Under the pieces are notes generated by a model that did not search any database, was not told where the DNA came from, and saw only the letters and a list, made by a program, of their open reading frames with translations. 64,000 nucleotides of DNA, from assembly GCF_000720725.1 (NCBI RefSeq), contig NZ_JOCQ01000018.1, forward strand, positions 1-64,000, given 5' to 3'. This document shows, in pieces, positions 52,504 through 60,371 of this stretch. This DNA is from Streptomyces rimosus subsp. rimosus. Lineage in GTDB: Bacteria > Actinomycetota > Actinomycetes > Streptomycetales > Streptomycetaceae. Positions within the stretch are counted from its first letter, which is position 1; the number at the start of each line of letters is the position of its first letter. The position numbers and the translations under genes were made by a program.

Positions 52504-52730
52504 CTCCGCCTCCTTGCCGTGAGCGTGGGTCCGAAGCGGGTCCGGCGGACGGCGCGCCCGCCGGAGGGCGCAGCCTACTCCGGGGCGCGGGGACCGGACA
52601 CGGCTCCGGGAGCGGGCAGTACGTCGGCCGCGATGATCCGCCGTACCCCGCGCCGCGCCGCGAGGAGTACGGTCAGCCGTCCCACCGGCCTGCTCCGCCA
52701 TCCGGGACTCCTCGTCGTCCGGCCGCGGGC

Positions 52731-53264
52731 TCAGCGGAACAGTCCGTCGACGTAATCGGCCCCGATGCCGACCCGCTCGTAGTGGGCGCGGCACATCGCG
52801 ATGTAGTCGTGCACGTCGAAGTAGCCGGTCGGCTCACCGTGCTCGTCGAGCCAGATGAGCGGCCCTTTGACGATGAACAGGGTCTTCATCGGCTCGTCGC
52901 TCTCGTACGCGACCAGGGTGTGGCCCTCCCCCGGCGCCTCGTACACGAAGTCCCCGGCGCGCGCCGTCCAGGGCCGTTCCAGGTAGCCCCACTTCCCGGA
53001 GAGGGTGTACGCGAATACCTCGTGCGGGTGGTAATGCCGGTTGACCAGCCCGGCTTCCTCGGCGCGCAGGATGTCGGACCAGGAGTTGTCCTTGACGTTG
53101 ATCCACAAAGGGCGCGAGCCCACGGTCTCGGTGAACGGCGCGTAGTAGCGGTCGTCGTCGGTGGCCGCGCCCGGGATGTGGACCTCGGGCAGGGCGTCCG
53201 GCTTGAAGGAGTTCTCGATCGGCTTCAGGTTCTTCCAGAACTCGTTGGCTGCCTGCTCGGGCAT
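52731..53264 (-). CDS. Cupin dioxygenase, 2,4'-dihydroxyacetophenone dioxygenase-like
   Basis: 177 aa, single cupin of the ChrR/DAD type. Metal ligands in NRHYHPHEVFAYTLSGKWGY (His, His, Glu) and a further His in APGEGHTLVAYESDEP. The C-terminal LIWLDEHGEPTGYFDVHDYI is typical of this group. Known members cleave the C-C bond of hydroxyacetophenones with Fe. Start chosen at MPEQAANEFW. It lies on the same strand as the AraC gene, suggesting an aromatic-compound response. Confidence 0.85.
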   Translation of the reverse strand: MPEQAANEFWKNLKPIENSFKPDALPEVHIPGAATDDDRYYAPFTETVGSRPLWINVKDNSWSDILRAEEAGLVNRHYHPHEVFAYTLSGKWGYLERPWTARAGDFVYEAPGEGHTLVAYESDEPMKTLFIVKGPLIWLDEHGEPTGYFDVHDYIAMCRAHYERVGIGADYVDGLFR

Positions 53265-53526
53265 GGCGTACTCCGTATGCGGTCGTCCGGTTCCGTCGGG
53301 TGGGTGGCCGGAAGTCAACCGCGGGGACGGCCGCTCTGTCTTGCCCGCGACGGACACCGAAGTTGCCCGGTACGGCCGTCCCGCCGGGCCCGGTGCCGCT
53401 GAAGGGCGGACCCGGTCACAGCGAACGGGTGGTTGTGGGCCTTGGGGCGGCGTCTGCGGGCAGACGGATACGGAGGGGGGCCGGTACAGCTAATTCGGTA
53501 CGGCTTATGACGAGGATGGATCAGGC

Positions 53527-53943
53527 ATGAGCGAATACGAGCGTTCCCGTACGATGCCCGCGCTGCCCGAGCACGTATTCGACCAGGCGAGCATCGTGGG
53601 GCAGCTCGACAGCTGGCTGCCGCAGGATCTGCACGTCCGCGCGGAGGAGCTGCCGGCGGTGACCGTGCACGAGGACCGTACGGGCGAGGACGCGCCCGCC
53701 CTGTTCCGCGCCGAGCGCGACCAGATGCGGCTGGAGTGGGGCACCCGGGAGACCGGCAGCTACGCCGGCTGGCTCCAGGTGTCCGGCATCGGCAGCGGCG
53801 CCAGCGAGGTGACGGTCCACCTGTCCTTCTTCGAGGAGCAGCACGACCCCGGCGAGCAGGCGGTCAACGCCGAGCTGGACCGCAGCCTGGAGCGCCTGGC
53901 GGAGCAGGTACGGCTGCGGGTCGACGTCGGGGGCAGCGGCTGA
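53527..53943 (+). CDS. SRPBCC-like small protein
   Basis: 138 aa. Pattern typical of the helix-grip fold: YERSRTMPALPEHVFDQASI, LDSWLPQDLHVRAEELPAVT, SGIGSGASEVTVHLSFFEEQ and a long C-terminal helix VNAELDRSLERLAEQVRLRV. No catalytic residues identifiable; may bind a hydrophobic ligand. Stands alone, with a terminator shared with the convergent secreted-protein gene. Confidence 0.7.
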   Translation: MSEYERSRTMPALPEHVFDQASIVGQLDSWLPQDLHVRAEELPAVTVHEDRTGEDAPALFRAERDQMRLEWGTRETGSYAGWLQVSGIGSGASEVTVHLSFFEEQHDPGEQAVNAELDRSLERLAEQVRLRVDVGGSG

Positions 53944-54001
53944 CCGGGGCGGCCGGGCCGAGTCGGGTCGGGCGTACGGCACCGCGACCGCGTCGGGCGT
54001 A

Positions 54002-54033
54002 CGGCACCGCGCCCGGTGGCGGGCGCGGTGCCG
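54002..54033. terminator. Terminator between convergent genes
   Basis: Perfect 14-bp arms CGGCACCGCGCCCG and its complement with a GTGG loop. The left arm begins inside the second copy of a direct repeat (TCGGGCGTACGGCACCGCG, near 53969 and 53994). Confidence 0.75.
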
Positions 54034-54088
54034 GGCTCGGGCCGGGAGATCAGCCCGTCGCCGGTCGGTCACCGCTGGCGCCGGCCGG

Positions 54089-54763
54089 TCACCGCTGGCG
54101 CTGGAAGGTCTTCCCCTGGTGCGCGTCGGCCGAGCACGACGCCTTCTCGGCGGCCGTCATCTTCCGGGTCTTGACGACCACGGCGTTGCTGACGCCGTCC
54201 GTGCCGTTGGCCGCCGGGCCGGTGACGGTGTCCGGTACGTACCAGTAGTAGTGCCCCCACTTGGGGCTGTCGTAGTGCGTCTGCCAGGTGCCCGAGACGG
54301 TCTGCATCACCTGGGCGCGCGAGATCCAGCCCACCTCACCGGGCTGGACGGTCATGTCCAGCGAGCTGTTCTCGGTGTGCGAGCTGGACCAGGTGTGGCT
54401 GTACTGCGCCGTGACGCTCAGGTCGATGATGCCCGCGAGCTTGCCTCCGGCGGTGACGGAGACACCCGCCGAGTCGGTGGACCCCACCGTGTCCGACCAG
54501 CCCATCGACTGGGTGGCGGGCGACGTGGTGCAGTTGTACAGCGAGTTGGACACCTGCCGGAAGCCGCCCAGGTACGCCGTGCCGAGCACCGGCTCGTTGA
54601 AGCTGCACTTGCCCTCGCCGGACGCGCAGTCGGCTATCAGCTGCTTGCGGTCCGGGCCGTCGGCCGCCGCGGCCGGCACGGTCATCGCCGCGGCCAGGCC
54701 CGCGGCCGTCGCCGCGAGCACCAGCGCACGCCCTCCGTGCCGCACGGTGCGGTTCTTCGTCAT
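54089..54763 (-). CDS. Secreted protein with an aerolysin/ETX-MTX-like strand pattern
   Basis: 224 aa. Signal peptide GGRALVLAATAAGLAAAMTV, AAA cleavage. Mature part: three Cys early (IADCASGEGKCSFNEPVLGT, LYNCTTS), then a long Ser/Thr-rich alternating stretch (AGVSVTAGGKLAGIIDLSVT, AQYSHTWSSSHTENSSLDMT) and VQPGEVGWISRAQVMQTVSG, followed by WGHYYWYVPDTVTG. This alternation followed by a VxPGE turn is what pore-forming aerolysin-fold proteins show, but the size is small and I have no direct match. Otherwise a conserved exported protein of unknown role. Confidence 0.75.
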   Translation of the reverse strand: MTKNRTVRHGGRALVLAATAAGLAAAMTVPAAAADGPDRKQLIADCASGEGKCSFNEPVLGTAYLGGFRQVSNSLYNCTTSPATQSMGWSDTVGSTDSAGVSVTAGGKLAGIIDLSVTAQYSHTWSSSHTENSSLDMTVQPGEVGWISRAQVMQTVSGTWQTHYDSPKWGHYYWYVPDTVTGPAANGTDGVSNAVVVKTRKMTAAEKASCSADAHQGKTFQRQR

Positions 54764-55453
54764 GTTCCGATTCCTGCCTCTCGCCTTGCCTCGTGGACGC
54801 GGCCGGGCCGTTGAATCCTCAACGGGCCCTTGATCACCGCCTGTTGCGTGAGAGGCTGGCGTAAAAGGCGATTCAACAACACCAAATGCCGGTCAAGTTA
54901 TAAATGCCCGTTACAGGCATTTTCTCCGCTGCCCGGTCCGCGGTCCCGCATCCCGCCGGCGTGGTGACCGGCCGCGTTCCACCACTCGTTGACGGACTCG
55001 TCGGTGCCCAACGACGTCGTCCACGAAGAGCCGGCCTCCGGCATCCACGCGCGCATGGAGGGCCGGCGGGTGGGCGGCTTGGACCTGTTCGCCACCCGCA
55101 ATCCCGGGTTTTGGGTACGGCGGACGGAGCGGCACGTGCGCCACCACCGGAGCCACCCCGTGGTGTCCGTCTCGCTCCAGCTCGATAAAAGGCCTCGGCG
55201 TGCCGGTGGATGTGGTGGCGAAAGCCTCCCACCGGCTGCGCGCCAGCCCGCTGCACGACCCCATTCCCCTGGCCGGGGCTTCGGGGCTTCGGGGCTTCCG
55301 GCTTCGGGAAGCGGGTCTGCCCCGCCCCCCGCCCGGGGTGTGAGATCGCCGCACGCTCCCTGAAGTGCGCCCGTGCGCCCGGAGCACTCGTGTCGCCTGG
55401 CGTGAGCGGGTGCGCGGGAGGGGAGCGTGTGATCACACACAGCGAGGAGGCTC
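54764..55453. other. Long intergenic region
   Basis: About 690 bp with no convincing gene. 54840-54910 is unusually AT-rich (AAAAGGCGATTCAACAACACC, TATAAATGCC), probably divergent promoters. 55000-55150 shows some protein-like sequence on both strands but no start, and may be a gene relic. 55270-55310 has CTTCGGGG repeated four times. GCGAGGAGG precedes the next gene. Confidence 0.45.
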
Positions 55454-56341
55454 ATGGTGTTCAGGATTCGTTCTCAAGCGGGCGGGCGGCAGGTGGGGGC
55501 CCGTATGTTGTGGGCCTGCGGCATCACGGCGGGCTTGCCCCTGTCCCTGCTTCCGGCAGCGGGCGCATCCGCCCTGGACGGTGGCGCCCCCACCGCGGGC
55601 CGGCCCACCGTGAGCCGGCCCGCCGCGTTCCGCAGCGCCGCTGAACGCGCCGCCCGGCTCGGCAGGCCGGTCGAAGTGGCGGGGCAGCGTACGGCGTTCA
55701 CCAACGTCTACGCCAACCCCTCCGGCTCCTTCACCACCGTGCAGCACCTGCTGCCCGTCCAGCAGCGTCAGGGTGGTCCTGGCAGTGAGGACAGTCAGGG
55801 CAGCACCATGGACGGCGCCGGGGCCGGGCGGACCGCACCCGTCGTCGGCGCGCTGTCGAACTGGACGAGCGTCGCCAAAAAGACCCCCGCCATTTCGTTC
55901 TGGAAGAAGGGCCCGGTCGCCCGCGTCGGCTACGAGGACGACACCAAGGGCACCTGGCGGTCCCTGTTCACCGTGGACGCCCGGGGACTGTGGCAGAAGA
56001 AGATCACGATTCTGAAGTCCAGCTTCGTGATCCGGAACACCCACTCCTGGTCCTGCACTCCCAAGCCCGTCGAACTGTGGGACACCGGACGCATCTACCC
56101 CACCACCACCTGGAGCAAGCAGCCGGCGTGGTTCAAGAAGCTCGACACCGTCACCGGAGCCAAGGGCCGGCCGGGCTGCGCCGCCGGCGACCTGGCCTTC
56201 GGCATCACCGCGAACGCCAAGGCAGCACAAGCCAACAGGTGGGACGGCATGACCCTGGGGCTGCGGGCGAATGAGTCCGACACCTACGGGTGGAAGAAAT
56301 TCGACGCGAAGAGCGCGAAGACGGTCACCGAATGGAAATAG
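55454..56341 (+). CDS. Secreted protein resembling the N-terminal part of a polymorphic-toxin/RHS-type protein
   Basis: 295 aa. Signal peptide MLWACGITAGLPLSLLPAAG region, then AAERAARLGRPVEVAGQRTA and FTNVYANPSGSFTTVQHLLP, the opening motif of large streptomycete LamG/RHS wall proteins, followed by a Gly/Ser-rich gap and a C-terminal domain with TPAISFWKKGPVARVGYEDD, two Cys (WSCTPK, GCAAGD) and WDGMTLGLRANESDTYGWKK. It looks like a compacted form of a much larger architecture that lacks repeats and toxin. Role unknown. Followed by a strong terminator. Confidence 0.75.
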   Translation: MVFRIRSQAGGRQVGARMLWACGITAGLPLSLLPAAGASALDGGAPTAGRPTVSRPAAFRSAAERAARLGRPVEVAGQRTAFTNVYANPSGSFTTVQHLLPVQQRQGGPGSEDSQGSTMDGAGAGRTAPVVGALSNWTSVAKKTPAISFWKKGPVARVGYEDDTKGTWRSLFTVDARGLWQKKITILKSSFVIRNTHSWSCTPKPVELWDTGRIYPTTTWSKQPAWFKKLDTVTGAKGRPGCAAGDLAFGITANAKAAQANRWDGMTLGLRANESDTYGWKKFDAKSAKTVTEWK

Positions 56342-56364
56342 GCTGCGGCCCATCACCATCATCG

Positions 56365-56408
56365 GAAGCCGGGTAGCCCGGGGATTGCGTCTCGGGCTAC
56401 CCGGCTTC
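56365..56408. terminator. Strong terminator with CGGGTAGCCCG core
   Basis: Perfect 16-bp arms (56365-56380, 56393-56408), 12-nt loop. The core is the same as in the terminator at 6271-6319. Confidence 0.9.
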
Positions 56409-56536
56409 TCGGTGTTATCACCGGCAGGCCGGCAGCGCACAGCCGGATGCCCTCGCGGTCACGGATGACGTACCGGATGCCGCCGGCGCCGGTGGGCAGC
56501 CGGACCCGCCCTGGTAAGTTGGTGATCTTCGGGTGA

Positions 56537-57033
56537 CGAGTCCAACTGCGAGTGCCACTGGCGCAGCGCGGAAGCGCTCGCGCAGCTCAAGGTGGCCGAT
56601 GCGGAGCTGGATCCGGATCTCCTGCAGCGCACCTGGCAGGCGACCGACTGGTCGGACCACGCGTCCGTGCTGCGCCGGATCCTGCCCCAGTTCGCCGCGG
56701 CCCTCGTCGGCGGCCTCATCGACCCCCTCTTCGGAATGGAGAAGGTCGGGCACGCGTTCGCTCTCGGCAACTGGCAGGAATGGCCCGCCGAACAGGCGGC
56801 AGCGGTGGAGGAGTTCCGGCACGCCTGGTGGGCGTACACACTCACCGATCCGGAACCCGCCGTGCCCGCGTACGACCTCCTCCCCTTGATCGCCGAGGCC
56901 ACTCGTCCGCCACGCGCCTGCCCGGCTCCGGGCCCACGGCGCGCCGGAGGACCTTCTTCACCGGGTACGCCTCCTGGGGGTCACCGGACCCGGCCGCTGG
57001 GAAGACCCGCACTGGCCCGGTCACCGCTACTGA
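56537..57033 (+). pseudogene. Degenerate hypothetical gene, 5' and internally disrupted
   Basis: Reads CECHWRSAEALAQLKVADAE, LDPDLLQRTWQATDWSDHAS, VLRRILPQFAAALVGGLIDP in one frame up to LLPLIAEAT (about 56905). It then resumes in another frame as LRAHGAPEDLLHRVRLLGVT and GRWEDPHWPGHRY with a stop at 57033. No start codon with a ribosome site precedes CECHW, so the 5' end is also missing or begins at an internal Met (56592). A conserved actinobacterial protein of unknown function, now broken. Confidence 0.55.
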
Positions 57034-57151
57034 CCCGCCGACGGGACTTCCGGCCCAGATCCAACGACCGATCGCGCAACCGCCCAGCACCCCGCTACCG
57101 TCCGGTACACACCGCTGACCAGCGGTCGTCACCATCTCAGGGAGAACCCGC

Positions 57152-57538
57152 ATGCGTGTCATCGCCTTCGATCACCTGGTCCTCAATGTCGCGGACGCCG
57201 AGCGTGCCCTCGACTTCTACTGCGGTCCGCTGGGGCTCGAACCGGTGCGTGTGGAGGAGTGGCGCGCCGGGAAGGTGCCGTTCCCCTCGGTCCGGGTGAG
57301 TCCGTCCACGATCATCGACCTTCTCGAAGGCGACCGGGGCGAGTCCAATGTCGACCACATTTGTCTGGTCGTAGAACCGCTGGACTGGCAGGATGTGATC
57401 GACTCCGGCGTTCTCACGGTGGTCGACGGCCCGGGGCAGCGGTTCGGCGCCCGGGGCGACGCGCAGTCCGTGTACGTACGGGATCCGGACGGCAACACGG
57501 TGGAGCTGCGGTGGTACCCGCAGGACAAGGAGGCGTAA
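57152..57538 (+). CDS. VOC-family (glyoxalase/dioxygenase fold) protein
   Basis: 128 aa. Two beta-alpha-beta-beta-beta modules; metal-site candidates are His in AFDHLVLNVADAERA, His in NVDHICLVVEPLDW and Glu in DPDGNTVELRWYPQ. CAGGGAGAACCCGC precedes the ATG. Usual size for a single VOC subunit that dimerises. Stops 4 bp before the GTG of the next gene, so likely co-transcribed with it. Substrate unknown. Confidence 0.85.
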   Translation: MRVIAFDHLVLNVADAERALDFYCGPLGLEPVRVEEWRAGKVPFPSVRVSPSTIIDLLEGDRGESNVDHICLVVEPLDWQDVIDSGVLTVVDGPGQRFGARGDAQSVYVRDPDGNTVELRWYPQDKEA

Positions 57539-57542
57539 GGGC

Positions 57543-58484
57543 GTGCGCGCGCGGGGGATCAATTACGACACCGGATTCCTGCCCGAGGAGCAGCGCTCCC
57601 GGAAGACCTTCCGGCCCGAATCCGTCCGGGACGACATGGCCACGATCGCCGGTACTCTGCACTGCGATGCGGTGCGGATATCCGGCGGTGATCCGGAGCG
57701 CCTGAGCGTCGCCGCCGAGTACGCGGCAAAGGCCGGCCTGGAGGTCTGGTTCGCGCCCTTTCCCGTGGACCTCCCGCCGGAAGAGTTGCTGCCTTTCTTC
57801 GCCGACTGCGCCGAACGGGCCGAAGCGGTCAGGCAGACCGGGGCGGAGGTGGTGTTCGTCGCCGGGTGTGAAATGAGCGCCTTCTGCCAGGGCTTCATCC
57901 CTGGTGCCGTCTATTCCGAACGCCTGGAGCGCATGGCCGCGGCGGACATGGAATGGTGGACGTCACTCGGTCCGGTGCAGGAGCGGCTCAATGCCTTTCT
58001 CGCCGAAACCGCCGCGCTGGTCCGTACGCGGTTCGGCGGACGGATCAGCTATGCCGCCGGGCCGTGGGAGACCGTCGACTGGAGGCCCTTCGACTTCGTC
58101 GGGGTGGACGCCTACCGCGCCGCCTACAACGCCGACGCGTTCCGGTCCGAGATACGCGGGCACCTGGCGCACGGGAAGCCGGTCGCGATCACCGAGTTCG
58201 GCACCTGCGCGTACCGGGGCGCCGCCGATCTCGGCGGTATGGCCTGGCAGCCGCCCAAGGACGCGGAACCGGACGAGGGCGAACAGGTCCGCTACTTCAC
58301 CGAGCTGCTGGACGTCTTCGAGGAGGAGGGCGTGGACACCGCCCTCTGGTTCACCTTCGCCGGCTTCGGCAGGACCGGGGCGGACGACATCAGCTCGTAC
58401 GGCGTGGTCCGCATGCTCGACGCGACCCGCTGGGAGCCGAAGCGGGTGTTCCACACGATGGCGGAACGGTACGTGCGCGGCTGA
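57543..58484 (+). CDS. TIM-barrel glycosidase-like protein
   Basis: 313 aa from GTG. Barrel strands and ends: RGINYDTGFLPEEQRSRKTF, DAVRISGGDPERLSVAAEYA, LEVWFAPFPVDLPPEELLPF, EVVFVAGCEMSAFCQGFIPG, FVGVDAYRAAYNAD, KPVAITEFGTCAYRG (Glu at a strand end, as in clan A nucleophiles) and TALWFTFAGFGRTGADDISS. EM in AGCEMS could supply the acid/base. No signal peptide, so intracellular. Relatives are often annotated abortive-infection or hypothetical; I cannot assign a substrate. Confidence 0.75.
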   Translation: MRARGINYDTGFLPEEQRSRKTFRPESVRDDMATIAGTLHCDAVRISGGDPERLSVAAEYAAKAGLEVWFAPFPVDLPPEELLPFFADCAERAEAVRQTGAEVVFVAGCEMSAFCQGFIPGAVYSERLERMAAADMEWWTSLGPVQERLNAFLAETAALVRTRFGGRISYAAGPWETVDWRPFDFVGVDAYRAAYNADAFRSEIRGHLAHGKPVAITEFGTCAYRGAADLGGMAWQPPKDAEPDEGEQVRYFTELLDVFEEEGVDTALWFTFAGFGRTGADDISSYGVVRMLDATRWEPKRVFHTMAERYVRG

Positions 58485-58496
58485 CCGTACGGAACG

Positions 58497-58534
58497 GGTG
58501 GTGGCCCGGCGGAGAATTCCGCCGGGCCACCACC
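58497..58534. terminator. Strong terminator
   Basis: Perfect 17-bp arms (58497-58513 and 58518-58534) with a 4-nt loop, between the TIM-barrel gene and convergent CsbD. Confidence 0.85.
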
Positions 58535-58600
58535 CGGAATCCGGACCAGGGCCCGGAATGAATACTGAAATGAGCGCGCGAGCGCTTTACAGCAGAGCCG

Positions 58601-58774
58601 TCAGCGCTTGAACGCGTCCTTGGCCTTTTCGCCGGCCTCGCGTATATCGCCCTTGGCGCGTTCCGTGCGGCCCTCCGCCGTCATCCGCTCGTTGCCGACC
58701 GCACGGCCGACGGTTTCCTTCACCGCGCCCTTGGCACGCTCGGCCTTGCTGGAAGCCTTCTTATCGGCAGTCAT
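58601..58774 (-). CDS. CsbD-family stress protein
   Basis: 57 aa, highly charged: KASSKAERAKGAVKETVGRA, VGNERMTAEGRTERAKGDIR, EAGEKAKDAFKR. The KGxxKExxGxxxGNxxxxxEGxxxxAKG pattern is the CsbD signature; such proteins are sigma-factor-B-type stress-induced and of unknown mechanism. AAAAGGAG lies upstream of the ATG. Confidence 0.87.
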   Translation of the reverse strand: MTADKKASSKAERAKGAVKETVGRAVGNERMTAEGRTERAKGDIREAGEKAKDAFKR

Positions 58775-58975
58775 GGTCGCGCTCCTTTTCGTTCGGGCCG
58801 TTTCCTTGACAGTGCATCGCGTGCCCGTGCTCCGGGACGGTAAACGGGCGGATTGCGTTCGGGTTCCGTACGGGGCCGGCGCCGCTTCCGTACGGGCTCG
58901 GCACGGCCGGGCGCAGGGCACGCCAGGGGCGGAGTAATGCGGCCGGTGCGGCGGGAACCGGGGTGTACTCGGACC

Positions 58976-60043
58976 GTGAACTGGTACCCGATGCGGCTGA
59001 CCACCCCGGTCAAGCAGCACGTCTTCGGCGGCCGGGCCATTCCCGAGCGGCTCGGCCGGACCGGGCTGCCGGACGGGCCGGTGGCGGAGACGTGGGAGAT
59101 CAGTGACGTCGAGGGCGAGCATGCCCATGTCCTGAACGGGGCGCTGGCCGGGCACACGCTGCGGGAGCTGGCCCTGGGCCACCCGGACGAGCTGGTCGGC
59201 CGGGGCTGGCGCGGGCCCCGGTTCCCGCTGCTGACCAAGTTCATCGACGGCCACCGGCCGCTACCGGTCCATCTGCACCCCGACGACACGGCGGCCCGTG
59301 AGCGGGAGGGCGAGCCGAACGGCAAGACGGAGGCCTGGCACATCCTGCACGCGCCGCCCGGCACCACCGCGCTCGCCGGCGTACGGCCCGGCGTGGACCA
59401 CGAGCGGCTGCGGCAGGCACTGCTCTCCCAGGACTTCGACGCGGTGCTGCGGCGTCTGCCGGTGCGCGCCGGGCAGACCCTGTACGTACCGGGCGGCACG
59501 CCGCACAGCTTCGGGCCCGGCACCCTCGTGTACGAGATCGAGCAGACCTCCGACCTGCAGCAGCACGCGATGCGCCACCGCATGGAGGACGGCGCCCCGA
59601 TCGACGACGGGCAGTGGCGGGCCAACATCGAGGCGCTGCTGTGCGAGTGGCGGCCGGACCACCGGCCGGACTTCCACCCCGGGCTGCGGCTGCCCGCAGA
59701 GGAAGGCGTGGCGCGGCGGATGCTGTGCGCCGGGCCGTACTTCGCGCTGGAGAACTGGCGGGTCCGGGCGCCGGGATCCGCGGTGCCGGCGTTCGACACG
59801 TGCGTGGTGCTCAGCAACATCGGCGCCGCGACGGAGGTGACGTGCGGGGCGGTACGGGAATGCCTCGGCCCGGCCGAGACGCTGCTGCTGCCCGCCGCCA
59901 CGGTCTCCGGCGTGCGCATCCACGGCCCCGCCGACGTGCTCCTCGGCTATCTGCCCGACCTGGAGCGCGAGGTCCGCGCCCCGCTGCTCGCGGCGGGCCA
60001 CTCCCCTGAGGCGATCGCGGCGCTGGGCGAGGGGCTGGGGTAG
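58976..60043 (+). CDS. manA: Mannose-6-phosphate isomerase, class I
   Basis: 355 aa from GTG. Cupin-type zinc ligands: PLPVHLHPDD (two His), KTEAWHIL (Glu) and GGTPHSFGPGTLVYEIEQTS (His). Interconverts fructose-6-phosphate and mannose-6-phosphate. The C-terminal jelly-roll (VLSNIGAATEVTCGAVRECL) is shorter than in E. coli ManA. The upstream GTACTCGGACC region lacks a strong ribosome site. Stands alone; the divergent CsbD gene is 200 bp away. Confidence 0.92.
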   Translation: MNWYPMRLTTPVKQHVFGGRAIPERLGRTGLPDGPVAETWEISDVEGEHAHVLNGALAGHTLRELALGHPDELVGRGWRGPRFPLLTKFIDGHRPLPVHLHPDDTAAREREGEPNGKTEAWHILHAPPGTTALAGVRPGVDHERLRQALLSQDFDAVLRRLPVRAGQTLYVPGGTPHSFGPGTLVYEIEQTSDLQQHAMRHRMEDGAPIDDGQWRANIEALLCEWRPDHRPDFHPGLRLPAEEGVARRMLCAGPYFALENWRVRAPGSAVPAFDTCVVLSNIGAATEVTCGAVRECLGPAETLLLPAATVSGVRIHGPADVLLGYLPDLEREVRAPLLAAGHSPEAIAALGEGLG

Positions 60044-60260
60044 CCGCGCGGCCACCACGGCCGTCACAGACACCACCACCCAGCACCGCCCGCCCGCACC
60101 ACCCATCCCTATATACGCCCAACAGTTGATCTTCTGGCCGATTACGGCAAATAGGTAAAAGATCCTCATGCGGGGAATTTGTCGCGGGCTCCGGTGTACA
60201 CCAACTAGGCCCCCGCTCCGTGCGGACGCACGGGCCGGTGACGATCGAAGGATGGGATGA
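60044..60260. promoter_or_regulatory. Promoter region of the terpene-type operon
   Basis: 217 bp, much less GC-rich than its surroundings between 60110 and 60190 (TATATACGCCC, TTGATCTTCTGG, CAAATAGGTAAAAGATC). Contains possible -35/-10 elements such as TTGATC and AAATAGGT with a long spacer. No gene. Confidence 0.4.
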
Positions 60261-60371
60261 ATGAACGACAGGCATACGCGGCCACCCCGGACCCCGGTGG
60301 CCTTCCTCCTCGCCCGGCGGACGCCCGCGCCGACTCCCGGACCGGGGACGCACCTGACCGATGCGTACTGA
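60261..60371 (+). CDS. Possible 36-aa leader peptide overlapping the polyprenyl synthase start
   Basis: ATG at 60261 after GGATGGGATG opens 36 codons (MNDRHTRPPRTPVAFLLARR, then a Pro-rich end TPAPTPGPGTHLTDAY). The stop lies 11 bases inside the next gene (ATG 60361), which would couple their translation. Pro/Arg-rich, no homologue known. Could equally be chance. Confidence 0.3.
   Translation: MNDRHTRPPRTPVAFLLARRTPAPTPGPGTHLTDAY

Noticed and set aside
55000..55150. Possible gene on the plus strand (from about 54989, RMEGRRVGGLDLFATRNPGF)
   Set aside because: Both strands are open and protein-like here, no ribosome site or family signature; left as a possible relic.
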